This document shows, one piece after another, positions 13,531 through 25,900 of a DNA stretch of 64,000 bases; positions within the stretch are counted from its first letter, which is position 1; every line of letters begins with the position of its first letter. The notes beneath the pieces were generated by a model. That model searched no databases, was not told the DNA's origin, and saw nothing but the letters and a program-made list of their open reading frames with translations. The stretch covers positions 17,075,322-17,139,321 of the forward strand of contig NC_135570.1 of NCBI RefSeq assembly GCF_964340395.1, written 5' to 3'. This DNA comes from Glandiceps talaboti. Lineage: Eukaryota > Hemichordata > Enteropneusta > Spengelidae. A program made the position numbers and the translations under genes.

Positions 13531-13688
13531 AGTTACTCAGTACTCCACCACCTTTCTGTTGATATTCATTTTGACTACTTTCAATGGTGTCTGATATCAA
13601 ACACTATATTCAAAGTAACCCCTGTACTTGTTTCATTTATTTCAAAGAAAACCTATCTTATTTTGTCACTGTTTTGTTTTGTTTTTAG

Positions 13689-13923
13689 TCGAGGTATAGG
13701 ATCAAGGGGAGAGAATCACCCATTACCAGAGAAAGCAGATGATGATCCCTATCCATATATAGGAACTGTACAAGAGGCAATAAATAGCTATGTAACGCCA
13801 TCCTCTAGTGGCAGATCTTCTCCAACCTTAGATGCTCAATATGAAAGTTTTTTATCTACGTCAAATGGTTGGACGACGGGAAATTCCACAGAAAGGAGCA
13901 GCCTTTTCTCATGGACTGATGAT
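13689..13923 (+). CDS. FAM149B1: FAM149B1-like exon (first found; N-terminal region)
   Basis: The acceptor is tttttag at 13682-13688 and the donor gtaagtt begins at 13924. The exon enters with one base of a split codon and leaves in phase 0. It encodes RGIGSRGENHPLPEK, then a Ser-rich stretch ending in SSLFSWTDD. The NHPLPEK block matches the N-terminal region of FAM149 proteins. The open frame upstream of 13689 is a shadow through a CA repeat and is not coding. Confidence 0.85.
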
Positions 13924-16900
13924 GTAAGTTAAGATAATAAAGGTTTTTTCATTTTCTCAAATTTTAGCGCAGTATATTTCTGTCTCTCATTTATATGATA
14001 ATCTACCCGTTTCAATTTTAAGGAATATTTTAAGATTTTTAATCTTAACATAAACAATAAAAGACAAAAAGAGATGTTTTGATGACATATTTACATTAGA
14101 AACAAACTTAACCTAAGGGAAGATCTCAAAATGCCACACAAGCTCAATGAACAAACTTTGTTCACTTAGGGTGAGGGGCTCAAGTGTCAATGCGATTGCT
14201 AAACTTCATTTTTGCACTTCTAACCAAATTCAAAAAACGTTCACGCCTTCAATGATAATAACAGGTTGTGTATTTCCTACTGAGATGTCAATAAGTTAAT
14301 GAAAATTTGCTTCTCAATATGATAGACTGTGGCAGTGCTGGGTTTCTGGTAGTAGTTTAATGTGTTTACCATCATGTTTTAACATTACATCGATCATAGT
14401 GGGGTGACCACTACAATTTTCATCATGGTTTATTTCATATATAAATGTGTCATTGTCACACTTGTGAACATTCATTTAGGGGAAGGGGAAGGGGAAGGGG
14501 AAGGGGATTTTGTTCTAAATGAAAGAAGTTCGTATATTGATCTTGTGCGAGATTGTGCGATTGTCCCTAACTGGATCACAGTGTTGCACTCAGAACTGTT
14601 CACTTATATGAACTGTCATCTATGATCTGCAAAAACTTGACCAGTAAAATTTAGTAAATTTGATAAATATACATTTATTTACAAATAATGTCTCTTGTGC
14701 AGGTTAAGTCCAGCAGACAGACACAGAGACACATGTACAGACATATATACATACAGACACAGAGACACATGTACAGACATACATACATACATACATACAT
14801 ACATACATACATACATACATACATACATACATACATACATGTATACATACATACATACATACATACATACATACATACATACACATACACACATACATAC
14901 ATACATACATACATACATACATACATACAGACAGACAGACACAGAGACACATGTACATACAGACACACATACATATATACATACATACATACTGTTACGG
15001 TAGAAATTACCAAAATAGAAATAAAGTGAAGTATACGCCATGGAGTTTGAAGAAAGGAATTTTACTGCAACCTCAAAATTAATTAACTATTTACACAAAT
15101 AAATGGCTAAGAATGAAATAAAGTTTACAAGTATTACTACTAAATAAATAACTAATACCTTGCTTGGTCGAGAGCACAGTGTAATCAAAAGTTACTGTAA
15201 TTTCGAGGGTTCGCCGCAGAACAGTCTTGAAAAGTGTCAATGAGTTCGAAGGAGTTCACAGTATAGTTCAGTTGTACGATAGATTAAGTCCGAAAATTGT
15301 TTACGTTAGAAGTCTACACATGTACAGTTGACTGACGTGGCAATATGCAAATACATCGACGAGGCAAAATTGTACCTTTTTCCATCCAGCACTTCAGAGC
15401 CGTAAGCTTCAACTTTTACCAACTTTCAGCACTTTTCCTCAGTCTTGCACTCCGCTAGTCATTTCAGGCTTTCATCCTTCAAGTACTCCGATTCTAATGG
15501 CTATCTCCCTTCTCGTCTTGTCCACTCGGATGTTTCCAGTCTCTGCTGAAATCTCGAGCTGTACTCTCTTATATAGTGACTTAACATCTGGCTAAAGTAT
15601 TTGCATCTTGCATTCCAGGAACAGCTTCACCTGGGCGAATGAGGGCGCTGTCAAATGTGACCTACTTTGAACATGTAACGCATACCCTCATTAATTTAAA
15701 TACGTCCTCTCGACCAAGACATCTCTCTCGACCAAGCTCGTTAAGTTAATTTTAAATAAATACATTTACAAAATGTGGGCATCATAACAATACATACATG
15801 TATACATACATACATACATACATACATACATACATACATACATACATACATACATACATACATACATACATACATACATACATACATACATACATACATA
15901 CATACATACATACATACATACAGACAGACACAGAGACACATGTACATACAGACACACATACATATATGTACATACAGACACAGAGACACATATACATACA
16001 GACACACATACATATATACATACATACATACATGTACAGACACAGAGACACATGTACATACACACACATACATATATACATGCAGACACAGACACATGTA
16101 CATGTACATACAGACACACATACATACATACATACATACATACATACATACATACATACATACATACATACATACAGACACACATACATACATACATACA
16201 TACATACATACATACATACATACATACATGCATACATACATACATACATACATACATACATACATACATACATACATACATACAGGCATACAGACATACA
16301 GACACATGTACATACATACACACATACATACATATATACACTCATACTTAGTCCATACATGCATATGCATGCACACAGTCAGTGTATTGAAAGTGCTTGA
16401 ATTCTTTATCAATATAGGAGTTTGACAAAAGAGCAGCTCGGACAGTCCGGCGAATGTTTGATGAAATAGACTGTACACTGTTTGAAGACACAAAGACAGT
16501 CAGTCAGCAATTAGCCCAGGAATGCAAAGATTGGAAAACAAGATTTCCGCATCTAAGGTAAGGCAGGATTAGAGGCTTTTTGTGGTTGTATGAAAATACA
16601 TTTACTATATGCCCTACGTGTACATTGTAAGTCACAATGTGACCTCAATGCATGCTAGCCTATGTAGTCTACAGATAGACTACCTCTACACCAATTCAAT
16701 GCACCAATGACACACAGCAAATTCTTGTTACATGCAAAAATTTATTGTGCCCCCTATTCTTTACTATGTGGTAATTCACAAGAAACATCATTTTTTTATC
16801 CTTTTGCCCACAGAAACAAAACAATGTTGTCATTATTAGATGTAATACTGTGTAGCAAGGCTGCTGTACTCTATCTACAGAAACATGCTTTAACCCTGTA

Positions 16901-19900
16901 TAATGAGTCAAGGCAATTGATATAAAAGAACCAAATACATTATTTTATTGTCACAAAGATATGTCAAAAACTGTGTGCTCAGCTTTACTGTGTGATTACC
17001 AAGGGTTATTTAGAGGTCAAATCTATATGAATGTCCAGTTCAATAATACAGAGCAGTCTGTTTTATAACAAAGGTATAGTGATGACTTGTCAAATAATGG
17101 TTGTGCCTTGATCATTTTATAGTCATAGACTTGATAATCCCCTGTGACTAATTATAGTGTCAACCCTTTTAAGATGGGCAAAATATAATTTATTTGTACA
17201 TTAATATTGACAAGGTTGTTCATAAATTATTACAATAGAATTTTATTTTTTTGACCTTGAATACGCCGTATTCCGGTTATCGAAGAAGCCCCGAAAAGAT
17301 AAAAGATATGATTGTTTGGCCACTAGGGGCGCTGTTTTAGAACCGGAAGTGAGGGCCAGAATTGTAGAGCATAGAGTCTATAGGCATCGTAACCACTGAC
17401 TAAAGATTTTCTGTCATTCCCCGTAACTTTACGCTATAATATTGCATTATCGCCCATCAAATAACGAAATAGCAAATTAACCTCTTGTTCTCCTAATATT
17501 TCGCGTAAGTTTGGCTCTGCAATTCGACCGTGAGGAAAACCCAAAAGTAGCAACATTTTGAAACGGGTAGTACACTGACATCTCACTCACGTTTTCAGTG
17601 TGACCTCGTCCATTTGCGTTACCGTTGGAGAAATTGTAGCGATTGCTTCCAGTCAAACATCGGAACGGAAAAAGGTACAAAAACAGAGGAAAGAACCCTC
17701 AAAATCACAATATACGCTACAGTTATTGCAGCTTGTATAAAACCAATCTGATTAAAATCCGATGTAGATGTCGGCTAATCGTTCATTGCTATTTTACTTT
17801 CGTTATTGTGCCTGAATTGACCTTCGTGGTACATGTTTGATCGCCTCCTCTACCGATCAGGACAAAAACGTAAACATGTACCACGAAGGTCAATTCAGGC
17901 AAAATAACGAAGGTAAAATAGCAATGAACGATCAGCCGACATGTACATCGGATTTTAATCAGATCGGTATGAGACATGGTATGATGAGTGAACCACGTAA
18001 ACGTTACATGGAAGGCCGATTCATTGAAGGGGTGGGCGGTGTGGTACATCAATCATAATAACAATATTTATGATTCGTTGCCGACTTCAATGGGTTTTTT
18101 TATACACTGATGGTCCTGAATAAAGAATAGCAAGCTAATCAAAGTGTGACAGTAAAGATGAGTATATCAATACAAATATGTTTATGCCAACTTATAACCA
18201 GTACATGAAATGTTTTTTTCCGGACAAAGTTTTATGATTTCACCCGTGGTGCTACACCACTGTTCTAATAAACAAGAAAGGCCTAAGTATGCGGCGACAT
18301 CAGTTACAATATAAACATGTGGCTTGGTAATTGTCGACCGAACTCTCAATATTGCAATGACTGTAGCTGGAAGCTGTTCAATCTGATTAAAATCCGATGT
18401 AGATGTCGGCTAATCGTTCATTGCTATTTTACCTTCGTTATTTTGCCTGATATTATTTTTCTTGGTACATGTTTACATTTTTTAGCCTGATCGTAGAGGA
18501 GGCGATCAGGCAAGCTAAAAAATGTAAACATGTACCAAGAAGGTCAATTCAGGCAAAATAACGAAGGTAAAATAGCAATGAACGATCAGCCAACATCTAC
18601 ATCGGATTTTAATCAGATTGGAAGCTGTTGTCAGATTTGTAATTTTCTAATCGTTCTTTTGTCAAGCAACAGACACCAGTAAGGTAAAGAAATATGTTTA
18701 TCATGTCTACATCGGGTATATTTCGAAGGTCCTCCGTCCAACTTTCAATGTTTCCGCTGTCGATTAGTTCTATCTTTTGATGCTTGACATCCACTATTCG
18801 TCTCCTCTTCCGTTCTCTCAGAAAATTATCATTTTCTAGTGTTTCAAGACCAAGGTTGACAGCATTTCTGGCGATATCTAGTAGATTTAGAAGTAGTAAT
18901 TTTCCACTCTTTTATGAATGCACGGAGTTCTTTTACGCCCATTTTGTTGACAGCTTCATACATCGCCATACTATTAGATGCCATGACGAAAATTCTGGCC
19001 CTCACTTTGTCAGATATGGTGCGCCCTCTCGCGATACTTTCCTGCGAAACAACCGGAAGTTCGATAACCGGAATACGCCGTATTGGATAATCACCGTTAG
19101 AATAGATATAGCAACTGATAATAAGTATCTGCTTCTGTTTGTCTGAAGTGGCTTGATATTTCTCAAAATTTCATGGGAGTTTAATTCCAGTAGACCCTTT
19201 GATTATATAATATATATAGAACTCTGAGTTTAATTCCAGTAGACCCTTTGATTATATAATATATATAGAACTCTGAGTTTAATTCCAGTAGACCCTTTGA
19301 TTATATAATATATATAGAACTCTGAGTTTAATTCCAGTAGACCCTTTGATTATGTAATATATATAGAACTCTGAGTTTAATTCCAGTAGACCCTTTGATT
19401 ATATAATATATATAGAACTCTGAGTTTAATTCCAGTAGACCCTTTGATTATATAATATATATAGAACTCTGAGTTTAATTCCAGTAGACCCTTTGATTAT
19501 ATAATATATATAGAACTCTGAGTTTAATTCCAGTAGACCCTTTGATTATATAATATATATAGAACTCTGAGTTTAATTCCAGTAGACCCTTTGATTATAT
19601 AATATATAATATGTGTATAGAACTCTGTTGGAAAGTAGAAATGGCATAATTTCAAAGCAATCTTTAGAAGGAATGTCAACAAAACAGAGAGTATCATGTA
19701 CATGTGTACAAGTGAGGTGTGTTGCTCTTGAAAAAACAATTTATAAATGATTCTTGTTTTGTTGATAATTAGATATTATCCCCCAATAGTTTTAATTGTT
19801 CATCCAAGGAAAATACGGGTGACCTAAGGGGTGTATGTCACTGTTCATCCAAGGAAAATACGAGTGACCTAAGGGGTCTGTCACTATGTTCATCCAAGGA

Positions 19901-22900
19901 AAATACGAGTGACCTAAGGGGTCTGTCACTATGTTCATCCAAGGAAAATACGAGTGACCTAAGGGGTCCATGTCACTATGTTCATCCAAGGAAAATACAA
20001 GTGACCTAAGGGGTCCATGTCACTGTTCATCCAAGAAAAATACGAGTGACCTAAGGGATCTATGTCACTATGAGCCGATAGGAAGAATAACATAATTAGC
20101 TGCACCAGTAATATCAAAGAAAAATCGGGGAAAGTAATGGAAATTTTGAATGTTTTGGCTCATATTTTGAACACAACAGAACCAGTGGCATAGACACACA
20201 TTGTTGTGACACAGACACACATTGTTGTGACATAGACACACATTGTTGTGATGTAGACACACATTGTTGTGATGTGGTATGACCAGAGTGTATATATTCC
20301 ATATTTTATGCATGGTGTAATGGTGGTTATTTTCAAATAACATTGTTAGTATAATTTACTCAATAAATATTACAAATAATCAAACACCATGGACCTGTAA
20401 AGATGGTTAAATGCCGGATCTATAGGATATAATTTGTATTTATCTGTTCACACATTTAGAGCTGTTTTTGGTATCACATTTCATGGTGCAAAATCGACGC
20501 TTAGTAAGCTCGCGACAGCTGACGCGCTCTGCTGCTTGGCATGCTTGAGCTCAAACGTATTCCTTGCTTAAACTTGTAATACAGAGGGGTAGGACACGTC
20601 ATCGAATAAACCAATCAGGACACTTCAAATCGAACATGTGACCCATGAATTTTCTCTCGAAGCTTGATACCACCTGCTGCCCTCTGGTGGTGAGATATAT
20701 ATTTCGCATGTTGCAGTACATTGTGGCGTTTACGGGACAGTAAAACAGATTGCCGAAACAGCATATTATATTAACTGAAGCTCCGAAACGGTGCGTCTTT
20801 TGCGAGGGATATAAACAAAAACACAATTGATAATATCTTGGTTTAATCAATATTTGGTGCCGTAGAGTTGCGGTAGGCAGGAACACACAGTCGATTCCGG
20901 TCTATATTATTTTCATAAAATTACGTAAAAATAATCATTAAACATTAGTCATCATATCTGTGTCTCTTCAAAATATACCTTTGGATGAAAGAGAAAATGT
21001 AACAACATCATTTGACTGAGTAAACAAATACTCGTAAGTTTGCCCGAAACAGAAAGCATCCAAGATTCAAATCATTCGATCTCGCGATCGCGCGACAAGA
21101 CAGAGAAGTAAATTCTACGGCCATTGGGGGGCGTTATTCAATCGATACACTCCACAGCAGTGTCCCGTATATTCTATTTATATTCCAGCACGATTTGATC
21201 GAGTTAAATATATGTATTTCTCTGCGTATTATAATTATATATTAATTATCGATTCAAGATACTGATATTTATAAACAAGAACTTGACGGAACTTGTTGAT
21301 GTTGTCTATATTTATGGCGTTATTCAATATTGTTATAGACACCAGAATTGTTGCCTCAAGCCCTTGATTTGCTGAAAAAGAAAGGACACTTTGGTGTTCT
21401 TTTTCATTGAAAGATTGAAACCACATCGCCCTCGTTCACACACGGACGCTTTCTGTTTCGAGCAAACTTACGAGTATTTGTTTAATCCGTCTGCAGAAAA
21501 AGGATAGAGGTGATTGTTCTCAGTCAAATGTAGTCATACAGGTTTTACTGTCAACATTGAGTTGAAGACAAAGCTTTAAATTGAAAGATGGTACTGTAAA
21601 ACATTAGATATATACTCCAGCCAACCCTTTCAAAGATGACAATAGTAAACTTGTATTAGACTTTCTAGCGCCCTCAACCTATAGAAATGTCAAACTTTTG
21701 TTTTGTAAAAACTATCATAACCAAATCCTATTGATTGTGGTATTGAGGGCTATTTTACATACATTTCTATTAAAAATATGAAACTAGGTGTAATAATTTT
21801 GTAGAACCTTTCTGATTCCTTCCATATATTATAGAAATGAAACACCATTTGTTTTTAAAATACTGGTTGTACAAAATCCCATCGACAGCAATAAAGTGGA
21901 GTGTTGAAATAGATAGACAAACCATTGCTATATATGTGTGTCTAAACATTTGCTTTTCTTATCATACAGAATTCTGGGACTACAGATGCTGACACCAATG
22001 GATGCAGGTTACCAGCTTATTCCACAGGCAATGAGACCCAGTGTCTTGCAAGATGTTGGTGAAAATGAAATGGCCGTCTGCGGTACCTCTGATACTCAGG
22101 AGTAAGTTTCAAATTGATATTATTATCAAGCTTACTTATCAAGCACCTTTAACATACTTTATATTGACATGTTGGGAATGTGTTAGTTACTTTTTTTGAA
22201 ATTTGAAAAAAAAAGATATATGTGTGAAAGACTGCCATTGATTTTTGTATACAGCCAAATGAGGCAAATGTGTACAAACACACATGTACCTGATTGTACA
22301 GATTTCCTTTCCAGTTTGTGACTTGTAGACTAAAAGATTCATCATTGTGTATACCCGGGCCTGTAATCACTTGTTACAAACTAAATTGCTATACTACTTA
22401 CAAATGAGTGATTGTCATTAAACAGGAGTGCCATTGACAACAGATCTTTCTGTCTGTAGGACTACCTGACAGGGCTAAGTTGTAAACTCACTATATCACA
22501 TCACTATGGAACCAGCCAAAAAATATAAAAGAGCTTGATAGGTCAAGTGATTTACAAAGGTATAACACTCAAACGGTTCAAAGTTTTAGTGAAACTGACA
22601 AGGCCTTCCCAGTCAGTCCATGGTATATCCCAAAGTCACCCAGGACCAGCACCTTCATGCAGTGTGTGTTATTTCCTATACTCTTTTTACCACTAGGGAT
22701 AACAAAAAGACAATATGTAAGTTATATTTGAACTGTGTATGTATATTTTACAGACTTCTGATACAGGGTTATCATGTAGTAGCAACAGAGGCACCCTCAA
22801 TAGACGTGTCATTACAATCACGAACCACCTCACCAAATCATCAATATTCACATCTCGAGGAAGAAATATTTGAAGCTGATGGCTGTGTTGAGGAATATTT

Positions 22901-25900
22901 AGCTTACGATAAAATGGGGTAAGTTTTGTCTTTGATTACAAATGTTGTGTGTAGATGTGGAGTAATGTGTTATAAAGAGGGACATGTCATGCTCATGTGG
23001 TTATTTTTCATCAAACATTAAAATATATGCTTGATGGTCAGTAAAACCATGTCTCTTATCAGTATATTGCCTGTAGTACATTGCCTGTAGTATATTGCCT
23101 GTAGTACATTGCCTGTAGTATATTGCCTGTAGTATATTACCTGTAGTACATTGCCTGTAGTATATTGCCTGTAGTATACTGCCTGTAGTATATTGCCTGT
23201 AGTACATTGCCTGTAGTATATTGCCTGTAGTATATTGCCTGTAGTATATTGCCTGTAGTACATTGCCTGTAGTATATTGCCTGTAGTACATTGCCTGTAG
23301 TATATTGCCTGTAGTATATTGCCTGTAGTATATTGCCTGTAGTACATTGCCTGTAGTATATTGCCTGTAGTATATTGCCTGTAGTATATTGCCTGTAGTA
23401 CATTGCCTGTAGTATACTGCCTGTAGTATATTGCCTGTAGTATATTGCCTGTAGTATATTGCCTGTAGTATACTGCCTGTAGTATACTGCCTGTAGTATA
23501 TTGCCTGTAGTATACTGCCTGTAGTATACTGCCTGTAGTATATTGCCTGTAGTATATTGCCTGTAGTATATTGCCTGTAGTATATTGCCTGTAGTATATT
23601 GCCTATAGTATATTGCCTGTAGTATACTGCCTGTAGTATATTGCCTGTAGTATACTGCCTGTAGTATATTGCCTGTAGTATATTGCCTGTAGTATACTGC
23701 CTGTAGTTTACTGCCTGTAGTGTACTGCCTGTAGTGTACTGCCTGTAGTACATTGCCTGTAGTACATTGCCTGTAGTATACTGCCTGTAGTATATTGCCT
23801 GTAGTATATTGCCTGTAGTATATTGCCTGTAGTATATTGCCTGTAGTATATTGCCTGTAGTATATTGCCTGTAGTATATTGCCTGTAGTATATTGCCTCT
23901 AGTATACTGCCTGTAGTATATTGCCTGTAGTATATTGCCTGTAGTATACTGCCTGTAGTATATTGCCTGTAGTATATTGCCTGTAGTATACTGCCTGTAG
24001 TATACTGCCTGTAGGATATTGCCTGTAGTATATTGCCTGTAGTATACTGCCTGTAGTATATTGCCTGTAGTATATTGCCTGTAGTATACTGCCTGTAGTA
24101 CATTGCCTGTAGTATATTGCCTGTAGTATATTGCCTGTAGTATACTGCCTGTAGTATATTGCCTCTAGTATATTGCCTGTAGTATATTGCCTGTAGTATA
24201 CTGCCTGTAGTATACTGCCTGTAGTATATTGCCTGTAGTATATTGCCTGTAGTATACTGCCTGTAGTATATTGCCTGTAGTATACTGTCTGTAGTACATT
24301 GCCTTTAGTATATTGCCTGTAGTATACTGCCTGTAGTATACTGCCTGTAGTACATTGCCTGTAGTATACTGCCTGTAGTATACTGCCTGTAGTATATTGC
24401 CTGTAGTATACTGCCTGTAGTATACTGCCTGTAGTATATTGCCTGTAGTATATTGCCTGTAGTATATTGCCTGTAGTATATTGCCTGTAGTATATTGCCT
24501 GTAGTATACTGCCTGTAGTATACTGCCTGTAGTATATTGCCTGTAGTATATTGCCTGTAGTATATTGCCTGTAGTATACTGCCTGTAGTATACTGCCTGT
24601 AGTATATTGCCTGTAGTATACTGCCTGTAGTTTACTGCCTGTAGTGTACTGCCTGTAGTGTACTGCCTGTAGTACATTGCCTGTAGTACATTGCCTGTAG
24701 TATACTGCCTGTAGTATATTGCCTGTAGTATATTGCCTGTAGTATACTGCCTGTAGTATATTGCCTGTAGTATATTGCCTGTAGTATACTGCCTGTAGTA
24801 TACTGCCTGTAGGATATTGCCTGTAGTATATTGCCTGTAGTATACTGCCTGTAGTATATTGCCTGTAGTATATTGCCTGTAGTATACTGCCTGTAGTACA
24901 TTGCCTGTAGTATATTGCCTGTAGTATATTGCCTGTAGTATACTGTCTGTAGTATATTGCCTCTAGTATATTGCCTGTAGTATATTGCCTATAGTATACT
25001 GCCTGTAGTATACTGCCTGTAGTATATTGCCTGTAGTATATTGCCTGTAGTATACTGCCTGTAGTATATTGCCTGTAGTATACTGTCTGTAGTACATTGC
25101 CTTTAGTATATTGCCTGTAGTATACTGCCTGTAGTATACTGCCTGTAGTATACTGCCTGTAGTACATTGCCTGTAGTATACTGCCTGTAGTATACTGCCT
25201 GTAGTATATTGCCTGTAGTATACTGCCTGTAGTATACTGCCTGTAGTATATTGCCTGTAGTATATTGCCTGTAGTATATTGCCTGTAGTATATTGCCTGT
25301 AGTATATTGCCTGTAGTATACTGCCTGTAGTATACTGCCTGTAGTATATTGCCTGTAGTATATTGCCTGTAGTATATTGCCTGTAGTATACTGCCTGTAG
25401 TATACTGCCTGTAGTATATTGCCTCTAGTATATTGCCTGTAGTTTACTGCCTTTAGTATATTGCCTGTAGTATATTGCCTGTAGTATACTGCCTGTAGTA
25501 TATTGCCTGTAGTATATTGCCTGTAGTATACTGCCTGTAGTATATTGCCTGTAGTATATTGCCTGTAGTATATTGCCTGTAGTATATTGCCTGTAGTATA
25601 TTGCCTGTAGTATATTGCCTGTAGTATATTGCCTGTAGTATACTGCCTGTAGTATACTGCCTGTAGTACATTGCCTGTAGTATATTGCCTGTAGTATATT
25701 GCCTGTAGTATACTGCCTGTAGTATATTGCCTGTAGTATATTGCCTGTAGTATACTGCCTGTAGTACATTGCCTGTAGTATATTGCCTGTAGTATATTGC
25801 CTGTAGTTCTGAGTAGGTAGGACCACTATGGCAACACTAAATCAAATCATTTTTAGTCACATCTTTAAAATTCTGCTCTATTCAATATATTGTAGGGATG

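Larger units (their letters stand above)
17258..19086. mobile_element. Decayed transposon with inverted ends and nested insertions
   Basis: The ends share aatacgccgtattccggtta (left, about 17260) and its inverse taaccggaatacgccgtatt (right, ending about 19084), and both inner flanks share gtgagggccagaatt. Between them lie a degenerate SAP/YqaJ-type transposon gene on the minus strand and two nested foldback elements. I could not see a convincing target-site duplication, so the outer limits are approximate. Confidence 0.55.

Noticed and set aside
13369-13688. ATG upstream of the first found FAM149 exon as its start codon
   Set aside because: The sequence between is a CA microsatellite ending in a polypyrimidine tract and AG; a tttttag acceptor at 13688 explains the exon start better, and the family N-terminus does not contain His-Thr repeats.
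15741-16493. Long Tyr/Ile/His-Thr and Met/Cys/Val repeat ORFs
   Set aside because: Translations of (CATA)n in each frame; the real coding here is only the exon from 16418.
23899-25167. 422-residue minus-strand ORF (YYRQYTTGN repeats)
   Set aside because: It is the translation of the 14-bp minisatellite; three units equal 42 bp, so frames stay open by arithmetic. It sits inside an intron and has no non-repeat content.
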